Assembly (NCBI RefSeq): GCF_002944315.1
Contig: NZ_CP024311.1
Coordinates: 3,912,501 to 3,976,500, forward strand
DNA length: 64,000 bases
Origin: Rhizobium sp. NXC24
GTDB taxonomy: Bacteria > Pseudomonadota > Alphaproteobacteria > Rhizobiales > Rhizobiaceae
Direction of reading: 5' to 3'
Shown: positions 41,991-51,995 of the stretch, one piece after another
Position numbering within the stretch: the first letter of the stretch is position 1
Layout: each line of letters begins with the position of its first letter
Notes under the pieces: model-generated
What the model was told of the DNA's origin: nothing
Database searches by the model: none
The model's input: the letters and a program-made list of their open reading frames with translations, nothing else
Translations under genes and position numbers: made by a program

Positions 41991-42564
41991 TGCGGTAAAG
42001 CCAGGTCTGCGGTACAAAATCGCCGCCTCGGCTTTCTGTATTCGGAGTGACTTTCAGCCATTTTCAGTGTCGCCTAAACAGTTATGCTGCGGATGAAGGC
42101 GCATACCCTGATGTCGGTTTCGGCCGGAAATTGCGACCCGCCCAATTTTCGTTTGACATTCCTTTATCTTCATTTATCGTCATTCTAGTTTCGGTTTTCG
42201 CATGAGGGGTAGAAATCGAAACGAGGGGAGAGGTAATTGTCCAGAGCTCAAATCGACGTCACGGATGTCATTGGTTGCTGCGTGAGCCGCAGTCCGGTCG
42301 AGCGCGTCTGCCGCGTTCCGAACCGTGCTCGCCTCGGTTTGCGTCATCGCGAATCCCTCGCATCCGGATCGACGCAATTTACTTCTCCACAACCATCCCG
42401 CCGCCGCTCCCGAATCTGTCGAAGGAACGGGGCATTCGGACAGTAAAGGCATAAACGATCGCGGCGGGTTTATATCCTCCAGATCGCTACCCAATGGGCA
42501 ACAAAACAGGCCTTACGGCCAGCAATCCGTCGCAGCGTCCCCATACGATGCATGGAAGGAGCAT
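41991..42564. other. Long upstream region of glpS
   Basis: Some 570 bp without a credible gene. It contains the promoter candidate at 42153-42180, T-rich repeats (tttatcttcatttatcg), and tttcgttt/tttcggtttt segments near 42147 and 42188 that resemble DeoR/GlpR half-sites. Frames crossing it on either strand lack ribosome sites and domain-like sequence. Confidence 0.5.
42153..42180 (+). promoter_or_regulatory. Candidate promoter of the glpSTPQUV operon
   Basis: TTGACA (42153-42158), 16-base spacer, TATCGT (42175-42180). This would give a leader of about 380 bases before glpS. Adjacent TTTCG-type half-sites at about 42147-42152 and 42188-42200 could bind a DeoR-family GlpR, which is not encoded in the window. 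Confidence 0.4.
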
Positions 42565-43650
42565 ATGGTGCTTGAACTCAGAAACGTGTCGAAGGCGGTC
42601 GGCGGCGAAACGCACATTGCCGAAACGAACCTGACGCTGCAGCGCGGCACGCTGAATGTCCTCCTCGGACCGACGCTTTCAGGCAAGACGTCGCTGATGC
42701 GGCTGATGGCCGGGCTGGACAAGCCGACTTCGGGCACGATCCACGTCGACGGCGCCGATGTCACGGGCGTGCCCGTGCAGCGCCGCAACGTCGCCATGGT
42801 CTACCAGCAATTCATCAACTATCCCGCCATGACCGTTTACGACAATATCGCATCGCCGATGCGCCTCGGCGGCATCGATGCGGCGACGATCGACCGCGAA
42901 GTGAAGAAAGCGGCCGATCTTCTGCGGCTCGGCCCCTTCCTTGATCGTCTGCCGCTCAGCCTCTCCGGCGGCCAGCAGCAGCGCACGGCGCTTGCCCGCG
43001 CCATCGTCAAGAATGCAGGCCTGGTGCTGCTCGATGAGCCGCTCGCCAATCTCGACTATAAACTGCGCGAAGAGCTGCGCGCCGAACTGCCGAAAATCTT
43101 CGCCGAATCCGGCGCCATCTTCGTCTACGCCACGACCGAACCCTCGGAAGCGCTGCTTTTGGGCGGCAATACCGCGACCCTGTCGGAAGGCAAGATCACC
43201 CAGTTCGGACCGACCATCGATGTCTTCCGCAGGCCGAAGGACCTGATCACCGCCGTCACCTTCGCCGATCCGCCGCTGAACACGATCTCGCTCGACAAGC
43301 GCGGCAATCTCTTCGTGCTGAACGGCGATATGAGCCTGCCCGTACCGCCGGGCCTAGAAAGCCAGCCGGACGGCCCCTACACCATCGCCTTCCAGCCGCA
43401 CCATCTGGCGCTGAAGCCGCAGACCTCCGAAGCGGTCGCAGCGCCGGCAAGGGTGATGGTGACCGAGATCACCGGTTCGGAAAGCTTCATCCACATCGAT
43501 TTCGCCGACCGGCGCTGGGTCATGCTGATCCAGGGCGTCGAGGACATCGATGTCGACGACTCGATCGATGTCTACATCGACCCGCGCCACATCATGGTGT
43601 TCGACACCAACGGCGCCGCAGTCACACCCGCCCTGCAACGGGCTGCCTGA
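42565..43650 (+). CDS. glpS: Glycerol ABC transporter ATPase GlpS
   Basis: 361 residues. Walker A is unusual, GPTLSGKTS at residues 35-43 (canonical GPSGSGKST), but the essential GKT/S is kept. Signature LSGGQQQR is at 133-140, Walker B VLLDEPLANLD follows, and a TOBE domain occupies about 240-355. Gene order and sequence correspond to rhizobial glpS of the glpSTPQUV glycerol importer. Paired with the signature-deficient GlpT. ATG 42565 follows ggaagga; the frame extends upstream without homologous sequence. Confidence 0.9.
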   Translation: MVLELRNVSKAVGGETHIAETNLTLQRGTLNVLLGPTLSGKTSLMRLMAGLDKPTSGTIHVDGADVTGVPVQRRNVAMVYQQFINYPAMTVYDNIASPMRLGGIDAATIDREVKKAADLLRLGPFLDRLPLSLSGGQQQRTALARAIVKNAGLVLLDEPLANLDYKLREELRAELPKIFAESGAIFVYATTEPSEALLLGGNTATLSEGKITQFGPTIDVFRRPKDLITAVTFADPPLNTISLDKRGNLFVLNGDMSLPVPPGLESQPDGPYTIAFQPHHLALKPQTSEAVAAPARVMVTEITGSESFIHIDFADRRWVMLIQGVEDIDVDDSIDVYIDPRHIMVFDTNGAAVTPALQRAA

Positions 43651-43665
43651 GGAGAGACAGGGCCA

Positions 43666-44736
<1,071 letters not shown>

Positions 44737-44738
44737 TC

Positions 44739-45607
44739 ATGGACAAGACCTGGAACAACAAAGCCTGGTTCATGCTCATTCCCGTACTGCTGCTGGTCGG
44801 CTTCTCGGCCGTCATCCCGCTGATGACGGTGGTGAACTATTCGGTGCAGGACACCTTCGGCAACAACGTCTTCTTCTGGGCGGGAACACAGTGGTTTGAG
44901 GAGATCCTTCATTCCAGCCGCTTCTGGGATTCGATGCTCCGCAACCTGATCTTCTCCTTCGTCATCCTGGCGATCGAGGTGCCGCTCGGCATCTTCATCG
45001 CTCTCAACATGCCGAAGAAGGGTATCGGCGTCCCCGTTTGCCTGGTCTTGATGGCACTGCCGCTGCTGATCCCGTGGAATGTCGTCGGGACGATTTGGCA
45101 GGTGTTCGGCCGCAGCGATATCGGCCTGATGGGCTACGTCCTCGTCGGCCTCGGCATCGACTACAACTACGTCTCCGATCCGGCCGATGCCTGGGCAACG
45201 ATTATCATCATGGATGTCTGGCACTGGACCAGCCTCGTCGTGCTGCTCTGCTATGCCGGCCTCGCCTCCATTCCCGATGCCTTCTACCAGGCCGCCAAGA
45301 TCGACGGCGCCTCGCGCTGGTCCGTCTTCCGCTACATCCAGCTCCCGAAGATGAACCGCGTGCTATTGATCGCCGTGCTCCTGCGCTTCATGGACAGTTT
45401 CATGATCTATACCGAACCCTTCGTCGTCACCGGCGGCGGCCCTGGCAATTCAACGACCTTCCTGTCGATCGATCTCGTCAAGATGGCCCTTGGCCAGTTC
45501 GATCTCGGCCCGGCAGCGGCAATGTCGCTGATCTACTTCCTGATCGTGCTTCTGCTGTCCTGGGTCTTCTACACCGTCATGACCAATTATGATGCGGGAG
45601 AGACGCG

Positions 45608-45611
<4 letters not shown>
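44739..45611 (+). CDS. glpP: Glycerol ABC transporter permease GlpP
   Basis: 290-residue permease with about six spans, starting KAWFMLIPVLLLVGFSAVIP. The EAA loop reads DAFYQAAKIDGASRWSVFRYIQLPKM (about 182-207). Forms the membrane channel with GlpQ for glycerol uptake. Four-base ATGA overlap with glpQ at 45608-45611. Confidence 0.92.
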
Positions 45612-46531
<920 letters not shown>

Positions 46532-46543
46532 GAGGAAACCGCC

Positions 46544-46831
46544 ATGAATACCGATTTCTCCTGGATGGCCTGGACGCTGCCGACGGTCCTGTTTTTCGTG
46601 ACCATTCTGCTGCTTCTGCTCGGCATGGCCATTTGGGAATATTTTTCGCCCGGCGGTAATCCGCGCGTCGGCATCCTGCATTTTGAAACAACGCGCGGCG
46701 ACCGGCTGTTCGTCTCGCTGCTCGGCGCTGCCTTCATTCATATTGCGTGGTTGGGCCTGGGAGGGCCGAACCTGTGGTGGGCGGTCGCCATTTCTGTCGT
46801 CTACGCGATCGGCGTTTTCCGTCTGGTCTAG
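46544..46831 (+). CDS. glpU: GlpU, small DUF2160-type membrane protein of the glycerol transporter
   Basis: 95 residues with three hydrophobic segments (about 8-30, 55-72 and 75-92) and a conserved-looking cytoplasmic loop EYFSPGGNPRVGILHFETTRGDRLF. It matches the small GlpU protein encoded in rhizobial glycerol transporter operons; its role is unknown, perhaps assembly or regulation of the permease. Twelve bases after glpQ with ribosome site agaggaaac. Confidence 0.87.
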   Translation: MNTDFSWMAWTLPTVLFFVTILLLLLGMAIWEYFSPGGNPRVGILHFETTRGDRLFVSLLGAAFIHIAWLGLGGPNLWWAVAISVVYAIGVFRLV

Positions 46832-46957
46832 CGCGGTTTCAAGGAGTTACCGCGCCCTTTGCCCGTCTCGGACACATGGCGCAGTAAGATAAGTCGATGC
46901 GGATGGCTGGGGGTCTGGCCGTCTGACAATACACTCGCAACCTGTAGGGAGGAATAT

Positions 46958-48688
46958 ATGCGACGGCATCTCTTAACAACGACGGCAGTCGTGATGCTGG
47001 CTTTGGCCGGATCGGCTAATGCCGGCATGAACGAAGCCAAGGCATTTCTGGACAAGGAGATCGGCGATCTCTCGACGCTCTCGCGCGCCGACCAGGAAAA
47101 GGAAATGCAATGGTTCGTCGATGCGGCCAAGCCTTTCCAGGGCATGGAAATCAAGGTCGTTTCGGAAACCCTGACGACCCACCAGTATGAATCGCAGGTC
47201 CTGGCACCGGCCTTCACCGCCATCACCGGCATCAAGGTTACGCACGACGTCATCCAGGAAGGCGACGTCGTCGAAAAGATCCAGACGCAGATGCAGACCG
47301 GCCAGAACCTCTATGACGGCTGGGTCAACGATTCGGACCTGATCGGTACCCATTGGCGCTATAAGCAGGTGCGCAACCTGACCGACTGGATGACGGGCGA
47401 AGGCAAGGACGTCACCAACCCCAATCTCGACATCGCCGACTTCATCGGCACCAGCTTCACCACCGCTCCGGACAAGAAGCTTTATCAGCTCCCCGACCAG
47501 CAGTTCGCCAACCTCTATTGGTTCCGCTACGACTGGTTCAACGACCCGAAGAACAAGGCCGATTTCAAGGCTAAATACGGCTATGATCTCGGCGTGCCGG
47601 TCAACTGGTCGGCCTATGAGGATATCGCCCAGTTCTTCACCGGCCGTGACGTCGGCGGCAAGAAAGTCTTCGGCCATATGGACTACGGCAAGAAGGACCC
47701 GTCGCTCGGCTGGCGCTTCACCGACGCCTGGCTTTCCATGGCCGGCAATGGCGACAAGGGCCTGCCGAACGGTCTGCCCGTCGACGAATGGGGTATCAAG
47801 GTCGACGCCGGCTCACGTCCGGTCGGCTCCTGCGTCGCGCGCGGCGGCGACACCAACGGCCCGGCCGCCGTCTATTCGATCCAGAAGTATCTCGATTGGC
47901 TGAAGGCTTACGCTCCGCCGGAAGCACAGGGCATGACCTTCTCCGAATCTGGCCCGGTTCCGGCACAGGGCAATATCGCCCAGCAGATCTTCTGGTACAC
48001 CGCCTTTACCGCCGACATGGTCAAGCCGGGCTTGCCGGTCATGAACGCGGACGGCACGCCGAAATGGCGCATGGCTCCTTCGCCGCACGGCGTATACTGG
48101 AAAGACGGCATGAAGCTCGGCTACCAGGACGTGGGTTCCTGGACGCTGATGAAGTCCACGCCGGTCGATCGCGCCAAGGCTGCCTGGCTCTACGCGCAGT
48201 TCGTGACGTCGAAGACCATAGACGTGAAGAAGAGCCAGATCGGCCTCACCTTCATTCGCGAATCCACCATCCGCGACAAGAGCTTCACCAAGCGCGCGCC
48301 GGAACTCGGCGGTCTGATCGAGTTCTACCGCTCGCCGGCCCGTGTTCAGTGGTCGCCCACCGGCACCAACGTTCCGGACTATCCGAAGCTGGCACAGCTT
48401 TGGTGGCAGGCCATCGGCGATGCCGCATCCGGCGCGAAGGACGCACAGGGCGCCATGGATGCACTGTGCGCCGATCAGGAAAAGGTGCTTCAGCGCCTCG
48501 AGCGTGCAGGCGTGCAGGGCGACATCGGCCCGAAACTCGCCGAAGAGCATGATCTCAACTATTGGAATGCCGATGCCGTCAAGAATGGCCATCTCGCTCC
48601 GCAGTTGAAGATCGCGAACGAGAAGGAAAAGCCGGTCACCGTCAACTACGACGAACTGGTCAAGAGCTGGGCTGACGCAGCAAAGTAA
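46958..48688 (+). CDS. glpV: Glycerol ABC transporter solute-binding protein GlpV
   Basis: 576-residue periplasmic protein, much longer than usual sugar-binding proteins (about 420), as is typical for GlpV. Signal peptide to about residue 23 (TTTAVVMLALAGSANA). The mature domain includes KVVSETLTTHQYESQVLAPAF and long insertions with aromatic residues (ANLYWFRYDWFNDP, QIFWYTAFTADMV). Start at 46958 follows gggaggaatat. Last gene of the operon, with an intrinsic terminator after it. Confidence 0.93.
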   Translation: MRRHLLTTTAVVMLALAGSANAGMNEAKAFLDKEIGDLSTLSRADQEKEMQWFVDAAKPFQGMEIKVVSETLTTHQYESQVLAPAFTAITGIKVTHDVIQEGDVVEKIQTQMQTGQNLYDGWVNDSDLIGTHWRYKQVRNLTDWMTGEGKDVTNPNLDIADFIGTSFTTAPDKKLYQLPDQQFANLYWFRYDWFNDPKNKADFKAKYGYDLGVPVNWSAYEDIAQFFTGRDVGGKKVFGHMDYGKKDPSLGWRFTDAWLSMAGNGDKGLPNGLPVDEWGIKVDAGSRPVGSCVARGGDTNGPAAVYSIQKYLDWLKAYAPPEAQGMTFSESGPVPAQGNIAQQIFWYTAFTADMVKPGLPVMNADGTPKWRMAPSPHGVYWKDGMKLGYQDVGSWTLMKSTPVDRAKAAWLYAQFVTSKTIDVKKSQIGLTFIRESTIRDKSFTKRAPELGGLIEFYRSPARVQWSPTGTNVPDYPKLAQLWWQAIGDAASGAKDAQGAMDALCADQEKVLQRLERAGVQGDIGPKLAEEHDLNYWNADAVKNGHLAPQLKIANEKEKPVTVNYDELVKSWADAAK

Positions 48689-48710
48689 GCCCGACCTTTC
48701 ATGCGGCAGG

Positions 48711-48744
48711 AATGCCGGGGCTCGAAAGAGCTCCGGCATTTTTT
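48711..48744 (+). terminator. Intrinsic terminator of the glp operon
   Basis: 13-bp stem aatgccggggctc/gagctccggcatt (one G-T pair) with a 4-base gaaa loop, followed directly by a run of Ts. It lies 22 bp after the glpV stop. Confidence 0.85.
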
Positions 48745-48848
48745 GTTATGAATAATTTATTTGAAGAGAATATCGATCCAATGTCGGATTGCTGAAGTAT
48801 CGTTCGTCCTAAGGTCGTCCAATTCGTCAATTCAGAAGGATCATAACC

Positions 48849-49292
48849 ATGCCGAACACCATACGTTTGCATCGCGTCCTGGCAACCAGCCCGGAAAAGG
48901 TCTATCGCGCATTCATCGAGGCGGACGCGCTCGCCAAGTGGCTTCCGCCCAACGGCTTTGTCTGCACCGTGCATCATCTGGAAGCGACAGTCGGCGGCAC
49001 GTTCAGAATGTCCTTCCGCAACTTTACGACCGGCAAAAGCCACGCCTTTGGTGGCGAATATGTCGAGCTGATCCCCGGCGAGCTGGTGCGCTACACCGAC
49101 AAGTTCGACGACCCCAACCTGCCGGGCGAAATGGCAGTGACCGTGACGTTGAAGAAGGTCCTGGTCGGAACGGAAGTAAACATAACCCAGGCAGGCGTGC
49201 CCAACGTCATTCCGCCTGAAGCCTGCTATCTCGGCTGGCAGGAATCGCTGCGCAATCTGGCAAAGCTCGTCGAACCCGATATCAACGAATAG
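48849..49292 (+). CDS. SRPBCC-superfamily (AHSA1-type) protein
   Basis: 147-residue helix-grip protein. The N-terminal HRVLATSPEKVYRAFIEADALAKWLPP and the terminal YLGWQESLRNLAKLVEP are typical of the activator-of-Hsp90 ATPase homologue 1-like/START subset. Such small bacterial members bind hydrophobic ligands and are often encoded near ArsR regulators, but none is present here. Function unknown. Separate from the upstream glp operon by its terminator. Confidence 0.88.
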   Translation: MPNTIRLHRVLATSPEKVYRAFIEADALAKWLPPNGFVCTVHHLEATVGGTFRMSFRNFTTGKSHAFGGEYVELIPGELVRYTDKFDDPNLPGEMAVTVTLKKVLVGTEVNITQAGVPNVIPPEACYLGWQESLRNLAKLVEPDINE

Positions 49293-49428
49293 CGCATCGG
49301 GAGCGCGGCAAGATCGATCGGAACCGGATCGCGTTGACGATCTTCGCGATCCGGTGATGCATCCAGACCTGCCAATCCGAACGTCTCCCTCCGAGTGGGG
49401 GAGATGTTCCAAAGGGACGGAGCGGCGT

Positions 49429-49457
49429 CAGAGGCGCGGCATATGCCACCGCCTCTG
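49429..49457. other. Long hairpin between convergent genes
   Basis: Arms cagaggcg (49429-49436) and cgcctctg (49450-49457) with an inner ggcatatgcc palindrome. It lies between the SRPBCC gene and the 3' end of the binding-protein gene, so it could serve as a two-way transcript end, although no T-run is present. The surrounding 49293-49473 also contains a RIME-like ctccctccgag...ggggag fragment. Confidence 0.4.
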
Positions 49458-49473
49458 AACGAACCTCACCCCA

Positions 49474-50769
49474 TCACCCTCTCTTCAACTTCGTCTTCCC
49501 TTCTTCCACCAGCTTTTGCGCGGCTTCAGCAACCGTGATCTTGCCAAAAGCAAGCTGATCGGCGACGGGGCGCATGACATTCTGGTCGAATTCTCCGGAA
49601 CCGAGCGGCGCCGGTGCCGGGTAGGCGCCGACCTGATCCTTCAGCAGCTCGACATATTTCACCGTCTGCTGCTCGACCGGGTTGAGCGTTGGCAGGATGG
49701 CCGCGCGCACGGCCGGCGACATCGGCACACCGCGCTCGACACCGAGGACCTTGCCGGCATCGAGATCGTTGACGAAGAAATTGATGAATTTCGCGGCCGC
49801 TTCGCCGTTCTTGCTGGAGGAGCCCACGCTCCAGATCAACGCCGGGCGATAGTAATGGCCGGAAGGTCCATCCTTCTCTTCGCGCGGCAGCATCGTGATG
49901 GCGAGCTTGCTCTTGACCACGAGCTGATAGCCAACGAGCTGGTTGGAATAGGCCATACCGATCGCCGATTTACCCTGTGCCAGGCAATTGCTCTCGATGG
50001 TGTTCTGATCGAGCGTCTGGACGTCGGGCGATACGGTGCCGCCACGCTGGCGGAGATCCTCCCAATAGGAATACCATTCCTTGGCGTCATCGACGCCGAA
50101 ACCGAGGCCGCCGTCTTCGGAATAGAGGCTCTTGCCGCGCTGGCGCAGCCAGGCATCCAGCACATAGTTGTAGCGCGCGCCATAGGGGCCGCCCCAATAG
50201 GCGCGCTTGCCGGCAGCCTTGGTCAGTTCCACGGCAAGGTCGGCATATTCCGCCCAGGTCGTCGTGGGGCCGGGCGGCGTCAGGCCGGCCTTCTTGAAAA
50301 CGTCCTCATCATAAAACATCGCGAAGGAATTAAGCCCGAGGCCGACGCCATAGAGCTTGCCGTCGACCGTCGTCAGCTTCAGCACATCCTTGCCGAAACT
50401 GTCGACATTCAACGTTGAAGGCACGAACTGATCGAGCGGCATGCAGGCGCCACGCTTCGAATAATCCGAGATCGTGCTCGGCTCAAGCTGGAAGACATCC
50501 GCGATGGTCTGGCTGGCCATTCCCGTTGCCAGCTTGGCCCAATAGCCGTCGCCGCTGATGCTCTCGCCGACGACGGAAATATCCGGGTTTTTGCTGTGGA
50601 ACAGCTCGGCGACGGCGACCGTGCGCTTGCCGCGGTCGGGCGAGCCCCACCACATCGCCCGCAATTGTGTCGTATCGGCAAAAGCAGGCAGGGATCCTCC
50701 CGCACCGAAAGCGAGACCGGCAGCGGCCCCGGCAGTTCCAATCATGAATGAACGGCGATTCATCCGCAT
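49474..50769 (-). CDS. Orphan Tat-type sugar ABC solute-binding protein
   Basis: 431 residues. The N-terminus MRMNRRSFMIGTAGAAAGLA is a twin-arginine-type signal. The mature part begins TTQLRAMWWGSPDRGKRTVAV and ends with VLGVERGVPMSP and a KITVAEAAQKLVEEGKTKLKRG tail. It is clearly related to the binding protein at 61010-62293 (LLWWGSKERSDRTFAAV, ILGVERGVPASP). No permease or ATPase lies beside it, so it may feed the permeases at 62298 and 63259. Start at 50769 follows aaggaggaatctc. Divergent from a LacI regulator. Confidence 0.9.
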   Translation of the reverse strand: MRMNRRSFMIGTAGAAAGLAFGAGGSLPAFADTTQLRAMWWGSPDRGKRTVAVAELFHSKNPDISVVGESISGDGYWAKLATGMASQTIADVFQLEPSTISDYSKRGACMPLDQFVPSTLNVDSFGKDVLKLTTVDGKLYGVGLGLNSFAMFYDEDVFKKAGLTPPGPTTTWAEYADLAVELTKAAGKRAYWGGPYGARYNYVLDAWLRQRGKSLYSEDGGLGFGVDDAKEWYSYWEDLRQRGGTVSPDVQTLDQNTIESNCLAQGKSAIGMAYSNQLVGYQLVVKSKLAITMLPREEKDGPSGHYYRPALIWSVGSSSKNGEAAAKFINFFVNDLDAGKVLGVERGVPMSPAVRAAILPTLNPVEQQTVKYVELLKDQVGAYPAPAPLGSGEFDQNVMRPVADQLAFGKITVAEAAQKLVEEGKTKLKRG

Positions 50770-50896
50770 GAGATTCCTCCTTCTCTTGCGATGCCCATGG
50801 CGCGTTATCCGCAGCGACCTCCCGACGCCTTGTGCGGACAAATTCGAGGATAGGATATGCAATTCTATTGCGTATTGCAATAAACAATCTTTTTCT

Positions 50897-50908
50897 TGCA
50901 AATTTGCA
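50897..50908. promoter_or_regulatory. Candidate LacI-family operator
   Basis: Perfect palindrome tgcaaatttgca in the divergent spacer between the binding-protein gene and the LacI gene, 23 bp before the LacI ATG. Further ttgc/gcaa half-sites (attgcgtattgcaat near 50870-50883) lie beside it. Central symmetry fits LacI-family sites, though it lacks their usual central CG. Confidence 0.55.
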
Positions 50909-50930
50909 TAATTTGCGGAAATATTGCCGC

Positions 50931-51953
50931 ATGAGTGAAGTTCGATCCAAACGTGTCAGGCAAGCCGATATTGCCAGCAGGGCCGGCGTCTCCGTCTCGA
51001 CGGTGTCGCGGGTGCTAACCAATGAGCCTGGAATCAGCGAAGCTATCCGTCAGCAGATCTTCAAGGTGGCGAGCGATCTCGGCTACCCGCTGAAGCCGGC
51101 CGCGGAAACCGTGCCGGCCGCGCTCGCGCTGATCGCCAGCGACAGCGCTACCGGCGGCCTGAGCGTCTTTTATGAGGGTATTTTGGAGGGCCTGCGCGCC
51201 GGCGCAGCCGAACGCGGCATGCCTTTCGACATTCGCCTCGTCCGCGAAGCCAGGACCACGCCAGACCATATCGGGGAATATCTCCAGGCAGCCGGCGCTG
51301 AGGGTCTGTTCCTCGTCGGTATCGATCCCTCCGATGAGCTGCGCATCTGGCTGGAGGACAGCGGCACGCCGGTCGTGCTCGTCAACGGCACCGATGCAAA
51401 ACTGCGCTTCGATGGCGTCTCGCCTTCGAATTTTTTTGGCGCCTATGCCGCGACGCGACGCCTGATCGATGCCGGCCATCGTCGCATCCTGCATCTGACT
51501 GGTTCGCATCGCCAGACCATTCGCGAGCGCATCCGTGGCTTCGAGGCGGCGATGGCCTCCGTCGAAGGCGGTGAAGGCCGCGTCGTGCCGTTGACGTTTA
51601 GGGGCAGTGCGAGCACGGAGGCCCATGCCGTCACCACCGCTGTCCTTGCCGAGGATAGCAGCTTCACCGCCGCCTTCTGCATGAACGATTTCGTCGCGGT
51701 CGGCGTGCTCGAAGCGGTGATGGAGGCGGGTCTGCGCGTGCCGGATGATTTCGCCATCGTCGGCTTTGACGATCTGCCCTGCGCACTGATGACCAATCCG
51801 CGCCTCGCCACCATGCGCGTCGACCGCGCGGCCATCGGACGCGAAGCGATCGGCCTGATGACGGCCCGTTTCCGCGACCGCGAGGCGCCCGCGCGCCAAG
51901 TTTGTCATGCCGTCGTCCCAGTTCTCGGCGGCACACTCCCGCCCGAAACCTGA
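50931..51953 (+). CDS. LacI-family transcriptional regulator
   Basis: 340 residues. The helix-turn-helix at about 8-30 reads QADIASRAGVSVSTVSRVLTNEPGIS, followed by the hinge and a periplasmic-binding-protein-like effector domain (60-335) with VGFDDLPCALMTNPRLATMRVDR. Start at ATG 50931; an open frame from 50832 runs through the operator region. Divergent from the orphan binding protein and 42 bp upstream of the DUF2264 gene, so it probably controls both. Confidence 0.92.
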   Translation: MSEVRSKRVRQADIASRAGVSVSTVSRVLTNEPGISEAIRQQIFKVASDLGYPLKPAAETVPAALALIASDSATGGLSVFYEGILEGLRAGAAERGMPFDIRLVREARTTPDHIGEYLQAAGAEGLFLVGIDPSDELRIWLEDSGTPVVLVNGTDAKLRFDGVSPSNFFGAYAATRRLIDAGHRRILHLTGSHRQTIRERIRGFEAAMASVEGGEGRVVPLTFRGSASTEAHAVTTAVLAEDSSFTAAFCMNDFVAVGVLEAVMEAGLRVPDDFAIVGFDDLPCALMTNPRLATMRVDRAAIGREAIGLMTARFRDREAPARQVCHAVVPVLGGTLPPET

Positions 51954-51995
51954 GCCCGTTTCTTTAGCGGCAACGACCGAAAAAGAGCCAGACCG

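Noticed and set aside
42180..42494. 104-codon minus-strand frame upstream of glpS
   Set aside because: No ribosome site, no domain-like sequence, and it covers the candidate promoter.
42325..42564. N-terminal extension of glpS by 80 residues
   Set aside because: The added sequence is not transporter-like, and ATG 42565 has a proper ribosome site and gives the expected N-terminus.
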